From NCBI GenBank assembly GCA_022800525.1, contig JAAWQM010000003.1:16072-80071 (forward strand): 64,000 nt of DNA, given 5' to 3'. This document shows, piece by piece, positions 13,887 to 24,350 of this stretch (position 1 is its first letter; every line of letters starts with the position of its first letter). The translations under genes were made by a program, and so were the position numbers. Source of the DNA: Oscillospiraceae bacterium. Lineage in GTDB: Bacteria; Bacillota; Clostridia; Oscillospirales; Oscillospiraceae. The notes below the pieces were generated by a model that saw only the letters and a list, made by a program, of their open reading frames with translations, searched no databases and had not been told where the DNA came from.

Positions 13887-14365
13887 TGCCGCCCTGCGGG
13901 CGGCAGGGGTTTTGCCCGCCCGCGGGGCGGGGTAATATCCGCCCGTCCGTCCATGCGGCAGGCAATGACAGAACAGGCGCATTGCCGCGGCATATGCCCT
14001 TTGGTGTGCGGGCGCACCATGTTCGCCCTACAAGGGCGAATCAGGATGCAGCGTGTTTCAACACCAGAAAACCAGCAGGCACTATCGGCGCAGCAGCGAA
14101 ATCCTCCGGTAGTGCGCATCCACAGGAGCAGGAACCGCTGGCGGCCCAGAGCGCCCCGCAGAACAACCAGTCTCCCAGATCGCAGCGAAAAAGAAATAAA
14201 ACATAACGTATCGCCCTCCGGGCGATGCGCAAGGGAGTCCAGAACCGCAGGTTCTGGTGTACTTTTGCCTGCTTTTCCTACAAGGGAAAAGCAGGGGCGG
14301 GTCCGGGCCGCACAGGCCCGGGCTGCCGAATAGAAACAGCGCCCACTTGCCGCCGGAGGCGGCAA
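13887..14365. repeat. Cluster of short perfect hairpins in the lepA-XRE intergenic region
   Basis: TGCCGCCCtgcGGGCGGCA 13887-13905; TTCGCCCtacaaGGGCGAA 14022-14040; ATCGCCCtccGGGCGAT 14211-14227; CCAGAACCgcaGGTTCTGG 14240-14258; TGCTTTTCCtacaagGGAAAAGCA 14271-14294; CCGGGCCgcacaGGCCCGG 14304-14322; TTGCCGCCggaGGCGGCAA 14347-14365. Confidence 0.6.
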
Positions 14366-14379
14366 AGCAATATCTTGGA

Positions 14380-15045
14380 TTATTCCAGCATCTCCTTGAC
14401 TCTCTCATCCACCCCATGAAAAACCTGGGCCATGGACTGGGACAGTTCATGGTACTCCTCCGCCAGGGACTGCGCGTCCACCGCCGGATAATCCCCCCGG
14501 TACGCCTCCAGAGCTTTGGCATACCGTACCCTCGCCAGCGTCATGTCCGCCGCCAGCACATCCAGATCATAGCTCCCGCTGTCTGTGGAAAAATAACTCT
14601 CATTCCCGCCGGCCGCGCGGTACAGCGGACGGAACAGCTGGTACAGCCCGCCGCTGAGATACGCCCCGGCCTGCTCCACCGCGTCCTTGCTGCCCACCTG
14701 CCCCAGCAGGTCAAACAGCACGCTGGCCGTATTCACCACCAGCTTCTTTTGCAGCTTCGCCATGATGCCGCCCTTCAGCGACTCCTTTTCCTCGCTGGCG
14801 TCCGCCAGCTCCTCCGCGCCGATCATGGCCCCCTCCCGGCTGAGGGTCCGTCCCAGCAGGTAGTCCGCTGACACATGGTAATAATCGCACGCCTTTCGCA
14901 CAAAGGCCAGACCCGGCTCCCGAATCCCGTTCTCATAGTGGCTCAGCAGCGCCTGGCTGATGCCCAGCTCCCCTGCGGCCTTCCTCTGGCTGACGCCCTT
15001 CTCCTGCCGCAGCAGGGACAGCACACGCGCAAAATCCTCGTTCAT
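14380..15045 (-). CDS. XRE-family transcriptional regulator
   Basis: [58 protein letters not shown]. Confidence 0.87.
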   Translation of the reverse strand: MNEDFARVLSLLRQEKGVSQRKAAGELGISQALLSHYENGIREPGLAFVRKACDYYHVSADYLLGRTLSREGAMIGAEELADASEEKESLKGGIMAKLQKKLVVNTASVLFDLLGQVGSKDAVEQAGAYLSGGLYQLFRPLYRAAGGNESYFSTDSGSYDLDVLAADMTLARVRYAKALEAYRGDYPAVDAQSLAEEYHELSQSMAQVFHGVDERVKEMLE

Positions 15046-15417
15046 ATCTCTCTGGCACTCCGTTCTGTCTTGATCTTCTCCCGCCAGCCCAGCAGCTTCA
15101 TGTGTGCTAAGGACACTCGCCGGCCTGCCGCCGCTATCGCTGAAAGTTGATTACGATTATATCATTATTGAATGCGGTTTGCAACATGAACTTCTCGCGC
15201 CGCGCTGCCCCAGGCGCGGCAGCGGCAGAAAAAAACAGTATGACGTCCCCCAGGGCGCCGCGGCTCCGGCCTGTCCAATGCGCACAAAAGCAACAGGTAA
15301 AAATTGTGCGTCTGCGACAAAATGTTGAAACCAAGCTTGAAAAAAACAGCGGTATCCTATATCATAAAAGACAGGTCGCATCGAGCGATGCTTTATGGAA
15401 AGGACTGGTGACAATCA

Positions 15418-16197
15418 ATGAAGAATTATTCCGAAGACACCAGCCGCCTGTACCACATCCAGGTGGCCCCGGGCGAGGTGGGACGCTATGTCATTCTGCC
15501 CGGCGATCCCAAGCGGTCGGCGAAAATCGCCCAGTATTTTGAAAACCCCGTCCTGGTGGCGGACAACCGGGAGTATGTGACCTACACCGGCGCCCTGGAC
15601 GGCGTGAAGGTCAGCGTCACCTCCACCGGCATCGGCGGGCCCTCCGCCTCCATCGCCATGGAGGAGCTGGTGCGCTGCGGCGCGGATACCTTCGTCCGCA
15701 TCGGCACCTGCGGCGGGATGCAGACGCCGGTGAAAAGCGGGGACATTGTGGTAGCCACCGGCGCTGTCCGCATGGAGGGCACAAGCCGGGAGTACGCCCC
15801 CATCGAGTTCCCCGCTGTGGCGGATCTGGAGGTGACCAACGCCCTGGTGGCCGCCGCCGGGAGGAAGGGCTTTGACTTCCACACCGGCGTGGTGCAGTGC
15901 AAGGACTCCTTCTACGGCCAGCATGAGCCGGAGGTCAAGCCGGTGAGCTATGAGCTGCTGAACAAATGGGAGGCGTGGAAGCGGCTGGGCTGTCTGGCCT
16001 CTGAGATGGAGTCGGCGGCGCTGTTCGTGGTGGCCAGCCATCTGCGGGTGCGGTGCGGATCCTGCTTCATGGTGATCGCCAACCAGGAGCGGGAGCGGCT
16101 GGGCATGGACAACCCCGTGGTTCACGATACCAGCGGCGCAATCCTGGTGGCGGTGGAGGCCATCCGGGAGCTGATCCGGGCGGACGCCCGCCGCTGA
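15418..16197 (+). CDS. udp: Uridine phosphorylase / nucleoside phosphorylase
   Basis: [39 protein letters not shown]. Confidence 0.9.
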   Translation: MKNYSEDTSRLYHIQVAPGEVGRYVILPGDPKRSAKIAQYFENPVLVADNREYVTYTGALDGVKVSVTSTGIGGPSASIAMEELVRCGADTFVRIGTCGGMQTPVKSGDIVVATGAVRMEGTSREYAPIEFPAVADLEVTNALVAAAGRKGFDFHTGVVQCKDSFYGQHEPEVKPVSYELLNKWEAWKRLGCLASEMESAALFVVASHLRVRCGSCFMVIANQERERLGMDNPVVHDTSGAILVAVEAIRELIRADARR

Positions 16198-16239
16198 CTG
16201 GGGCGCTCCGACAGGACAGCCGCAGTGGTTCTGACAGAA

Positions 16240-16264
16240 CGGGCGGATGGTATCCGCCCCTGCG
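16240..16264. repeat. REP-like palindromic intergenic element
   Basis: cgggcggatggtatccgcccctgcg. Confidence 0.45.
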
Positions 16265-16344
16265 TGAATTGCGCGGCATTTCAATCAAATGCATGATTTC
16301 CAAATTTTTCATTGGGAAATCATACAAACGACAGGAGATCTGGC

Positions 16345-17010
16345 ATGGACATAAAAGAACTGATGAGGCATGTGGACCACACGCTGCTGCTCCAGCCCTC
16401 CACATGGGCGGAGATCAGGCAGCTCTGCGACGACGCCGTGGAGTACGGCGCGGCCTCGGTCTGCATCCCGCCCTGCTATGTAAAGGCGGCGGCGGACTAT
16501 CTGCAGGGCAGAATGGCAATCTGTACCGTCACCGGCTTCCCCAACGGCAATGGGACCACTGCCGTCAAGGAATTCGAGACCAGGGACGCCATCGCCAACG
16601 GCGCGGCGGAGATCGACATGGTCATCAACATCGGCTGGCTGCGGGACAAGCGGTATGACATGGTGGAGGGGGAGATCCGCACGCTGAAGGCGGTCTGCGG
16701 AGACAAAATCCTCAAGGTCATCATCGAGACCTGCCTGCTGACGGACGAGGAAAAGATCCGGATGTGCGGGCTGGTTACCAGCGCGGGGGCGGACTATATC
16801 AAGACCTCCACCGGCTTCTCCAAAGCGGGGGCGGCCTTTGCGGACGTGGAGCTGTTCGCCAGACATGTGGGTCCCGGCGTTAAGATCAAGGCCGCTGGAG
16901 GCATCTCTTCCCTGGACGACGCGGAGAGGTTCCTGGCCTTGGGCGCGGACCGTCTGGGGACCAGCCGGATTATCAGACTGGTGAAGGACGGAAAGGCCGC
17001 CGGATATTGA
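16345..17010 (+). CDS. deoC: Deoxyribose-phosphate aldolase
   Basis: [38 protein letters not shown]. Confidence 0.96.
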   Translation: MDIKELMRHVDHTLLLQPSTWAEIRQLCDDAVEYGAASVCIPPCYVKAAADYLQGRMAICTVTGFPNGNGTTAVKEFETRDAIANGAAEIDMVINIGWLRDKRYDMVEGEIRTLKAVCGDKILKVIIETCLLTDEEKIRMCGLVTSAGADYIKTSTGFSKAGAAFADVELFARHVGPGVKIKAAGGISSLDDAERFLALGADRLGTSRIIRLVKDGKAAGY

Positions 17011-17025
17011 GAAAGGAGCGGAACA

Positions 17026-17463
17026 ATGGAAAAAGCGTTGATTGAAAAATTGATTGACACGGCCATCGGGCAGTTGGATTATTCCTACGCGCCCTACTCC
17101 CATTTCAGGGTAGGGGCCGCCCTGCTGACCAGGGAGGGGAAAATCTATACCGGCTGTAACATTGAAAACGCCGCCTACACGCCCACCAACTGCGCCGAGC
17201 GCACCGCCTTCTTCAAGGCGGTCAGCGAGGGGGAGCGGGATTTCCGGGCCATCTGCGTCGTAGGCGGGAAGGACGGCGTGCTGACGGAGTACGCCGCGCC
17301 CTGCGGCGTATGCCGTCAGGTGATGATGGAGTTCTGCAATCCAGACGAGTTCCAGATCATTCTGGCGGTGAATAAAGAGCGGTACGATATGTTCACCCTG
17401 CGGGGGCTGCTGCCCCGGGGCTTCGGGCCGGACAATCTTGCCCGGCCGGACGGCGGGATCTGA
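17026..17463 (+). CDS. cdd: Cytidine deaminase
   Basis: YSHFRVGAALLT, NIENAAYTPTNCAERTA, PCGVCRQVM. Confidence 0.96.
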   Translation: MEKALIEKLIDTAIGQLDYSYAPYSHFRVGAALLTREGKIYTGCNIENAAYTPTNCAERTAFFKAVSEGERDFRAICVVGGKDGVLTEYAAPCGVCRQVMMEFCNPDEFQIILAVNKERYDMFTLRGLLPRGFGPDNLARPDGGI

Positions 17464-17497
17464 GTGATTGCTTCCGAACTTAAAGTTCGGAAGTAAT

Positions 17498-17540
17498 CAA
17501 GGTCCGGAAGGAGCTGACGGCTTCTTCCGGACCTTTTTGC
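17498..17540 (+). terminator. Intrinsic terminator after cdd
   Basis: AGGTCCGGAAG...CTTCCGGACCTTTTT. Confidence 0.8.
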
Positions 17541-17592
17541 GGCGCTTTGTGGCAGGCGCCAAAATGGCGGTCCGTCTCCCTTGCCGGACACG

Positions 17593-20013
17593 TCAGATGC
17601 AGCTGCCAGTCCGTCTCCTCCCGTACAGCTCTTCCGACAGCCGGTCGGCCTCGGCGGCATAGGGGGCGGGGTCCTCCGCCTCGTGACCCGCCTTGCAGAC
17701 GCGGGCAATCTCCGCGTGAAGCGGGTCGCTCCTGTCGTAGGGGGGGATATACAGCTTGTTCAGCACATGGGCGGAGATGCTGGTCGGCGTCATATAGCTC
17801 TTCACGCACCCGGCCACCGGCGCTGAGCTGAGCAGGCCGCAGAGATAGTACGCCTCCCCCTCGTCCTCCGTACTGACGTACATCAGCTTTTCATTGGGCA
17901 GCAGCAGCCGCTCTCCCAGCCAGGGGTCGTCCACGCTGCTGATGACAGCGCATATGAATTCCGACGCGATATATCTCCAGACAACCTTGTAGGGGGAAAA
18001 TGTATAGGCCCCGACGCGCAAAAGCGCGTGAAACTCCCGCTGCTGGATGAATTTCTCCCAGCCCGCGAAGCCATTCCGGCTGTCCAGGGTCGGACGGAAA
18101 TGGGAGAGGTAGGCAAACGTCCTGGGCGCGTCCTTCCGCAGCTTCTCCTGGGGCACAGGCCAGATTTTTGTCTCCGCGGTGTGGGGGCAGAGCAGATAGG
18201 CGTCGTAGACAGCCCTCCACTTCCGCAGGCCGCCGCCCTTGACCAGGGGGTAGACGTAGTCCTTTTCCACCTCAGCTGTGACCTCGCCGCACCTGCGCTT
18301 CGCCCGGCCTACCAGATTGGAGACTGTAACCGTCTCCGGCGCGGCGTCCTGGATGTTCAGCCAGTATACGGCGTTCGCTCCGCCGGTGAAGATTCCGGTC
18401 CTGGCCCGGTAGCCGTTGGTCCCCAGCACCCGCCGGGAGGCGTCCAGCGCCTCTCGCTCTGCGGTAATCCAGACCGACGCCGGGTCGTCCTCTGCGGCGG
18501 GAACCGCCCACTGGCGGGTGATGCGGACCTGCGCCAGCGCCTCCTCCAGCCGGACGCCTGGGCTGAAGGGCCTGCTCCTGTTTTTTGGCCTCTCCCACAG
18601 ATCGTAGGGCACCGGGTAGACGGTCTCCGCGCCCTTCCGGGCGTACAGCACCGCCGTCCCGGCGGCGGCGTCCCCGAACACCCGCAGCCGGGACAGGTCC
18701 TCTACCAGCAGCGCCCGGAACGGCTCTCCGTCCCGGAGGCGGAACCGCCGGAACGCAGCGCCGTTCCGGGCGGACTTGAACATCCCCTGGCGGATGACGA
18801 AGGCCAGTACGCCCCCCTCCCGCACCAGCTTGTCCAGGACTACATAGGTGACAAGGGTGGAGATGTCCTCCTTGGAGAAGCTGCGCCCTAATCCCTTGGC
18901 GGACATCAGCCCGTACTCCGCCCACAGGTGCCGGGAATCCGCCCGGTAGGACTCCGGCAGGTACTCCCAGTTCACCCAGGGCGGGTTGCCCGCCGCCAGG
19001 TCCGCCCTGGGGACGTTCTGCGCGGCCCTCCAATCCCGAAGGGTCTGGTCCCGCACGGCGGCGGCGGGCGCTGTACAAAAGTCCGCGCCGGACGGCTCCT
19101 CCACCGGCTGGCCCAGGCGCAGCACGTCCGCCTGCCATACGGGCAGGACGATTTCCTGCCGGCCGTCCAGAAGGTCCAGGACAGCCAGCAGGTAGTTGGT
19201 CTTGGCCGCCAGCACGGCCAGAGGGTTCACATCCAGCCCGTATACCGTGGACAGGATCTCCGACAGTCCGCAGCCCCTCTCCCGCTTCCGGGCGATGGCC
19301 TGGAGCAGGAACGTCCCGGATCCGCAGGTGGGGTCCGTCAGGACGGCGGTCTCCACATCCAGGCCCTCCAGGGCGCGGCCCACCGCCTCCTCCGCCAGCC
19401 AGTCCGGAGTATAAAACTCCCCCAGGGCGCGGCGCAGCTCCCGTGGGATGACGGCCTCGTAGAGCAGCTTGATGCAGTCGGGACGTCCGACCCGCCGGAA
19501 GGGGACATGATAGGCGGCGAGGCTGGAGAGGACGCCCTCCAGCGTCTCCCGCCCTCCCCGCTCCAGCTCAAACAGCGGCCAGCAGAACCAATCCGCCTGC
19601 CCGTAGTTCACCGCGCCCCGGCGGCTGGCGAAGGTCCCCAGGAGCAGCGGCTCCCAGCCGGCGTCCTCTTCCCCCAGCGCATCCCAGGCGGCCGCCTTGA
19701 CCAGCAGGCTGAAATAGGTCTGCACGGCGAAAAAGAGCGTCTGCACGGTCTCCGCCCGCTCCGGCTCCGGAACCCCCGTGATACCGTACCGCGCCAGCAG
19801 CGCCTCCTGATCCAGCTTCCGGTTGCTGGAGAGGTTGGTGGAGACGTCGCCATAGAGGGTCCGGAACGCCTCCCGCCAGCCAGCGGTCAGGTCCCGCGTC
19901 CCGCCGCTGGGGTCATTCAGCAGGGCATACAACTCTGAGACCGCCTGGGCGGCGGACGTCCGGAGCGGGGAATCCTCCCTTAGATCTTCGCATAAACGAT
20001 AGAGGTCAATCAT
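17593..20013 (-). CDS. N6-adenine class I SAM-dependent DNA methyltransferase (Eco57I-like)
   Basis: EFYTPDWLAEEAV, DPTCGSGTFLLQAI, LAAGNPPWVNWEYLP (NPPW catalytic motif). Confidence 0.85.
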   Translation of the reverse strand: MIDLYRLCEDLREDSPLRTSAAQAVSELYALLNDPSGGTRDLTAGWREAFRTLYGDVSTNLSSNRKLDQEALLARYGITGVPEPERAETVQTLFFAVQTYFSLLVKAAAWDALGEEDAGWEPLLLGTFASRRGAVNYGQADWFCWPLFELERGGRETLEGVLSSLAAYHVPFRRVGRPDCIKLLYEAVIPRELRRALGEFYTPDWLAEEAVGRALEGLDVETAVLTDPTCGSGTFLLQAIARKRERGCGLSEILSTVYGLDVNPLAVLAAKTNYLLAVLDLLDGRQEIVLPVWQADVLRLGQPVEEPSGADFCTAPAAAVRDQTLRDWRAAQNVPRADLAAGNPPWVNWEYLPESYRADSRHLWAEYGLMSAKGLGRSFSKEDISTLVTYVVLDKLVREGGVLAFVIRQGMFKSARNGAAFRRFRLRDGEPFRALLVEDLSRLRVFGDAAAGTAVLYARKGAETVYPVPYDLWERPKNRSRPFSPGVRLEEALAQVRITRQWAVPAAEDDPASVWITAEREALDASRRVLGTNGYRARTGIFTGGANAVYWLNIQDAAPETVTVSNLVGRAKRRCGEVTAEVEKDYVYPLVKGGGLRKWRAVYDAYLLCPHTAETKIWPVPQEKLRKDAPRTFAYLSHFRPTLDSRNGFAGWEKFIQQREFHALLRVGAYTFSPYKVVWRYIASEFICAVISSVDDPWLGERLLLPNEKLMYVSTEDEGEAYYLCGLLSSAPVAGCVKSYMTPTSISAHVLNKLYIPPYDRSDPLHAEIARVCKAGHEAEDPAPYAAEADRLSEELYGRRRTGSCI

Positions 20014-20921
20014 CCTTCAGCCTTCCCGGAGGTTTTCAGCAGAATCTCCACCAGCTCCGCCGTCTCCTGGTTGGGATAGAAGCGCACAGTCCAGGGACAG
20101 GGCGGATAGATGACGGGCTCCGGCTCCAGTTCAGCCGTATCCCCCCCGGCGTCCGGCGCGGGGGGGGACGCGTTCCCGTCCTCCGGATCCTCTGGTCCGG
20201 CAGGTTCTTCCGGTCCGGCGGGGCCCTCCGGCGCGGGAACCGGCTCCCCGGTCTCCTCCGGCTGATCCGCCGGTGTATCCTCCGGGGGTGGGCCGGCGTC
20301 TTCGCCGCCATCGTCCTCCGGCGGCCCAGCAGGCATACCCCCCACCGGGACGGAAGTGACTTCCATCTCCTCCCGGCACAGCTCCTGCCAGTAGCTCTCC
20401 ACGGCGGCAGTCACAACCTCCCTGGGGGTGTTGTAGGTGAAGCGGGCGGTGATCCTGTCGTGCCCCTCCCGGACGGCCAGGCGCAGAAGGTCTACCAGGG
20501 ACTGGCTGTCGGACAGGGTCATAATGCTCCCCAGATCCTCCGCGTCTTCCTGGTAGGCCATCTGGAAGGCGGCGGTGCCGTAGTTTGCGCCCTCCTCAAA
20601 GGTAAACTGGATGTTTTGCAGCAGGTAGGACCCCTGCATGGTGTCCCTGCGCACCTCGTTCCGGGACTCCGCCACCCGCTGGTAGGAGCACACCTCATCA
20701 TAGCAACGGATGACCGCCTCTTCCGCCCGCTGCTCAATGAGCATCAGCAGGGAGTTGACCAGGTCCTGATAGTTGTCCACCCGCAGGGTGTCCTCCGCGC
20801 CGGAGTCCCAGTAGCGGTCGGCGTAGGGCTCCGTCACGCTGTAGGACCGTTCCAGCAGCGCGGAACAGCCGCCGAACAGTATGCAGCAGGCCGCCAGCGC
20901 CGCCAGGATGCATTTTTTCAC
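20010..20921 (-). CDS. Putative lipoprotein with Pro/Glu/Gly-rich linker
   Basis: MKKCILAALAACCILFGGCSALLE lipobox; ATGA overlap with methyltransferase start. Confidence 0.75.
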   Translation of the reverse strand: MKKCILAALAACCILFGGCSALLERSYSVTEPYADRYWDSGAEDTLRVDNYQDLVNSLLMLIEQRAEEAVIRCYDEVCSYQRVAESRNEVRRDTMQGSYLLQNIQFTFEEGANYGTAAFQMAYQEDAEDLGSIMTLSDSQSLVDLLRLAVREGHDRITARFTYNTPREVVTAAVESYWQELCREEMEVTSVPVGGMPAGPPEDDGGEDAGPPPEDTPADQPEETGEPVPAPEGPAGPEEPAGPEDPEDGNASPPAPDAGGDTAELEPEPVIYPPCPWTVRFYPNQETAELVEILLKTSGKAEG

Positions 20922-20946
20922 GTGTCCAGCCCCCCTGTACCTTGTC

Positions 20947-21543
20947 TTAATAGCCCAGCTCCTGGCCGACCAGCACGACCTCCATGTCCATGGAGGTCAT
21001 TTTCTTGTAATGGACCACCAGCCCCCGGCAGATGCGCTCCGGGCTGTCGCAGTCATAGCAGCGGTCACCCTTGACGGCGCAGGGCGTTTTCCGGTTCAGC
21101 CGCTGGGCGTTTTTAGGCGCGGCGACGTTGCGGGCGCGGTGGAGGGCGCTGTGAAAGTCGGGGGCCAGCTTGTTTTTGCCAATGAGGAAATAGACCTTCC
21201 TGTGTCCGTACAGCGAGGACGCTGTCCGGTTGCCCATGCCGTCGATGTTGATGATTTCGCCAGTCTCCGCCAGACCGTTGGCGGAAAGCAGGTATATGTC
21301 CGCGGCGGAGGCGAGCCTCTGCACTTCGGCAGGGTCTCCGGGCGTGAAGCCGTGGCAATAAAGGGTGTTGTGGGCGCTGAGAGATTCCTTCAGGCCCAGC
21401 TGGGCCATGGTCACAGACCCGCCCATGCCTACGGTAGCGCCGTCGATTTCCCGGTTGAGGTAGGCGGCGGCCTCCTCGCCGGAGGCGAATACGGAAACGG
21501 TGAAGCCGTTGGCCTCCAGATTTTTCTTGACAGTTTCAAACAT
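20947..21543 (-). CDS. LUD-domain (LutC/YkgG-like) protein
   Basis: EANGFTVSVFASGEEAAAYLN...GMGGSVTMAQLGL, LSANGLAETGEIINIDGMGNR. Confidence 0.85.
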   Translation of the reverse strand: MFETVKKNLEANGFTVSVFASGEEAAAYLNREIDGATVGMGGSVTMAQLGLKESLSAHNTLYCHGFTPGDPAEVQRLASAADIYLLSANGLAETGEIINIDGMGNRTASSLYGHRKVYFLIGKNKLAPDFHSALHRARNVAAPKNAQRLNRKTPCAVKGDRCYDCDSPERICRGLVVHYKKMTSMDMEVVLVGQELGY

Positions 21544-21776
21544 GACAGGCTCCTTTCTCCGCCAGGGCGGACAGAAAACGAGGGGATATGGCTTAAACCA
21601 ACTGCATTATTTCCAAATATTATATTTGAGAGTACTATTATACCATCCCGCCGGGAAAAACGCCAGTCCTAAAACGCAGATGCGCGGAAATCCGTTTCTA
21701 TGCCGCCGGACCTTACGGTACGGAAAATCCCCTCCAGGGCGGATGCTCAATCCGCCCTGGAGGGGGCCGCGCCGGC

Positions 21777-23603
21777 TCATTCGTCTCCAGCCGAATGGGC
21801 CCACTGGTATACTGCCGCCGCAGTGTTTTTCGGCACGACGGCCTGCAATTCCTCCAGAGACGCCTCGCGGATGGCCTTGAGGCTCTTGAAGCGCTTCAGC
21901 AGGGCGCTGCGCCGGACCTCCCCGACGCCGGGAATGGCGTCCAGGGTGGAGCCCCGCACGGACTTCCCATGGCTTTCGCGGTTGAAGGTGATGGCGAAGC
22001 GGTGGGTCTCCTCCTGGATGCGTCCGATGAGGGCGAACACCGCCTGGGTTCCCTTGACGCCGATTTCCCGGCCCTCCGGCGTGACCAGCGCCCTGGTGCG
22101 GTGGCGGTCGTCCTTCACCATGCCGAAAACAGGAATTGCCAGCCCGAAGCGCTCCGTCACCCGGCGGGCGACCTTCGCGTGCTGCTCGCCGCCGTCGATA
22201 AGCAGCACGTCCGGCAGGGGCATAAATTTCTTATCCTGCTCCATATAATGGGTGAGCCGCCTTGTCAGGACCTCCTCCATGGACTTGTAGTCGTCGGGAT
22301 GCCCGTCCAGGCCCCTGATGCGGAAGCGGCGGTAGCGGTCCTTGGCGGGCCTGGAGCCGTGGAACACCACCATGGAGGCCACAATGTCGTCCGCGCCGGT
22401 GTTGGAGATGTCATAGGACTCCATCCACTCCGGCGGCTCAGGCAGCCCCATCAGCCTGCCCAGCAGCTCCAGCGTCTTGTCTGTGCGCTCCTGGCTGGAG
22501 GTCTGGCGCTCCGCTTCCTCCCTGGCGTTGGTTTCCGCCATTTGCAGCACCTGGGCCCGCTCCCCCCGCTGAGGGACCCTGAGCGCCGTCCTGCGCCCCG
22601 CTTTCTCCGTCAGAAGCTGTTCCAATACCTCCTGGTCCTCGATCCCGGCAGGCAGGCAGATCTCCCTGGGCAGCACGGACCGTCCGCCGTAATATTGCAG
22701 CAGCAGGGCGGAGAGGATCTCCGCCGGATCGTCCAGCGCGGAGGCGGAGAACAGCTCCGCCTCCCGGCCGGTCAGTTGGCCGTCCTCATAGTGGAGCACC
22801 GCATAGCAGCATTTCGCGCCCAGGTACAGCCCCCACACGTCCGTGTCGGCGCAGACCCCGGCCAGAACCTTCTGCCGTTTGGTGAGGACCTTGATGGCGT
22901 TGACCCGGTCCCGCAGGACCGCGGCCTCCTCGAAGCGCAGTTCCGCCGCCGCCGCCTCCATCTCCTCCATCAGACGGGCGGTGACCAGCCGGACCTTGCC
23001 CTCCAGCAGCTGGACGGCCAGCTCAATCCGGCGGTTGTACTCCTCCTCCGTCATCTCCTTCCGGCAAAAGCCGTCGCAGCGGCCCATGTGGTGGTTCAGG
23101 CAGGGCCGCTCCTTCCCGATGTCCCGGGGGAAGGTCCTGGAGCAGGTGGGCAGGCGCAGGGCGGCCCGGATGGCGTCCAGGGCGGAGCGGGTCTCCTGCC
23201 GCATCCCGTAGGGGCCGAAATACCTGGCCCCGTCGTCGCAGACCCGGCTGACGATGGAAAATTTGGGATAAGCCTCCCGGCTGAGGCGGACGAAGGGGTA
23301 GCCCTTGTCGTCCTTCAGGAGGATGTTGTACCGGGGCATATATTGCTTGATGAGGGCATTCTCCAGCACCAGGGCCTCGAACTCGCTGCCCACAATGATG
23401 GTGTCGAAGTCGTCCACCAGCCCCACCATGGTGTGAGTCTTCAGGTTGTGGCCCCGGCCCGTCTGGAAATACTGGCTCACCCGGTTTTTCAGCTTTTTCG
23501 CCTTGCCCACATAGATGACCTCGCCGTCCGCGCCGTGCATCAGGTACACGCCGGGGGCCAGGGGCAGGGTGTTGGCTTTTTCCAGCAGTTCTTCCTTTGT
23601 CAT
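21777..23603 (-). CDS. uvrC: Excinuclease ABC subunit C
   Basis: LPLAPGVYLMHGADGEVIYVGKAKKLKNRV GIY-YIG, UVR motif, C-terminal RNase H-like/HhH. Confidence 0.97.
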   Translation of the reverse strand: MTKEELLEKANTLPLAPGVYLMHGADGEVIYVGKAKKLKNRVSQYFQTGRGHNLKTHTMVGLVDDFDTIIVGSEFEALVLENALIKQYMPRYNILLKDDKGYPFVRLSREAYPKFSIVSRVCDDGARYFGPYGMRQETRSALDAIRAALRLPTCSRTFPRDIGKERPCLNHHMGRCDGFCRKEMTEEEYNRRIELAVQLLEGKVRLVTARLMEEMEAAAAELRFEEAAVLRDRVNAIKVLTKRQKVLAGVCADTDVWGLYLGAKCCYAVLHYEDGQLTGREAELFSASALDDPAEILSALLLQYYGGRSVLPREICLPAGIEDQEVLEQLLTEKAGRRTALRVPQRGERAQVLQMAETNAREEAERQTSSQERTDKTLELLGRLMGLPEPPEWMESYDISNTGADDIVASMVVFHGSRPAKDRYRRFRIRGLDGHPDDYKSMEEVLTRRLTHYMEQDKKFMPLPDVLLIDGGEQHAKVARRVTERFGLAIPVFGMVKDDRHRTRALVTPEGREIGVKGTQAVFALIGRIQEETHRFAITFNRESHGKSVRGSTLDAIPGVGEVRRSALLKRFKSLKAIREASLEELQAVVPKNTAAAVYQWAHSAGDE

Positions 23604-24136
23604 CCGGCATCCTCCGAGGTCAGCAGCTTCATGATATTTTTCCAGGCGATCCGGTCAATCTCTTCATCGGTAAAATCCATCTGGTCCAGGATTTCAAAAT
23701 AAACATCGTAATCCCCATCAGGGAAGTCTGTGCCGAAAACCAGCCGTTCAGGTCCAAAGGCCCGAAGGATACGGTGGGTCTGCTCTATGCCGTACAGACC
23801 GGCCAGCTTGGGCAGGATATACGGCGTCTGCTCAATGAAATACGCCCCGCTGGCTGCCACGTCGGCGAAGGCAAAAAAACGGTCCGGATGCTCCCGTACC
23901 AGCCCGCCCGGAAAGCGGTTGGTCTCATAGGGGTCCTGATAAAACATATTCTGGTCGTTCATGGGCAGCAGCAGGGCTTTTTCGATCCCGAAGCGGTCCA
24001 TCCGCCGCAGATAATCCTCCGTACTGCACTGGGACCAGGGGGCATCCAGCCCTTCGTTGGCGATAAACTGTACCGTCCGTTCGCCGGGCAGCACGTGGAC
24101 GTGGGCGTCGATTTTCCGGTGGGTTCGCCAGCTCAT
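23600..24136 (-). CDS. Amidohydrolase family protein, apparently internally shortened
   Basis: KIDAHVHVLPG and FGPERLVFGTDFPDGDYDVYF present; only 178 aa; ATGA overlap with uvrC. Confidence 0.65.
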   Translation of the reverse strand: MSWRTHRKIDAHVHVLPGERTVQFIANEGLDAPWSQCSTEDYLRRMDRFGIEKALLLPMNDQNMFYQDPYETNRFPGGLVREHPDRFFAFADVAASGAYFIEQTPYILPKLAGLYGIEQTHRILRAFGPERLVFGTDFPDGDYDVYFEILDQMDFTDEEIDRIAWKNIMKLLTSEDAG

Positions 24137-24300
24137 AGGGGGGCCTCCTTTCCATTGGTAAAAAAGGATAAAGTTCAAGGCTGCCTGGGCAGAGCTTGCG
24201 CTGCCGGGACAGTCGTTGGGCCATAGGCCCAATGCCGTCCCTGCAAGGCGGCGCTGCGCCTCTGGTGGGGGCGGGCAAAAGTCCGGCACAAAGAACATAA

Positions 24301-24330
24301 AAAGACTGCTTCGTCACCGAAACAGTCTTT
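24301..24330 (-). terminator. Intrinsic terminator after ptsH
   Basis: minus strand AAAGACTGtTTCGgtgaCGAAgCAGTCTTTTT. Confidence 0.75.
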
Positions 24331-24350
24331 CATCCGCCAGAGATGGTGTT

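Noticed and set aside
13887-14365. CRISPR array
   Set aside because: Hairpins are not direct repeats of constant length and spacers are irregular; no cas genes in the window
17593-20013. Complete restriction-modification or BREX system
   Set aside because: Only a methyltransferase is visible; no separate nuclease, PglZ or BrxC-like gene adjacent
21795-23702. 635-aa plus-strand ORF antisense to uvrC
   Set aside because: Shadow ORF of the GC-rich opposite strand
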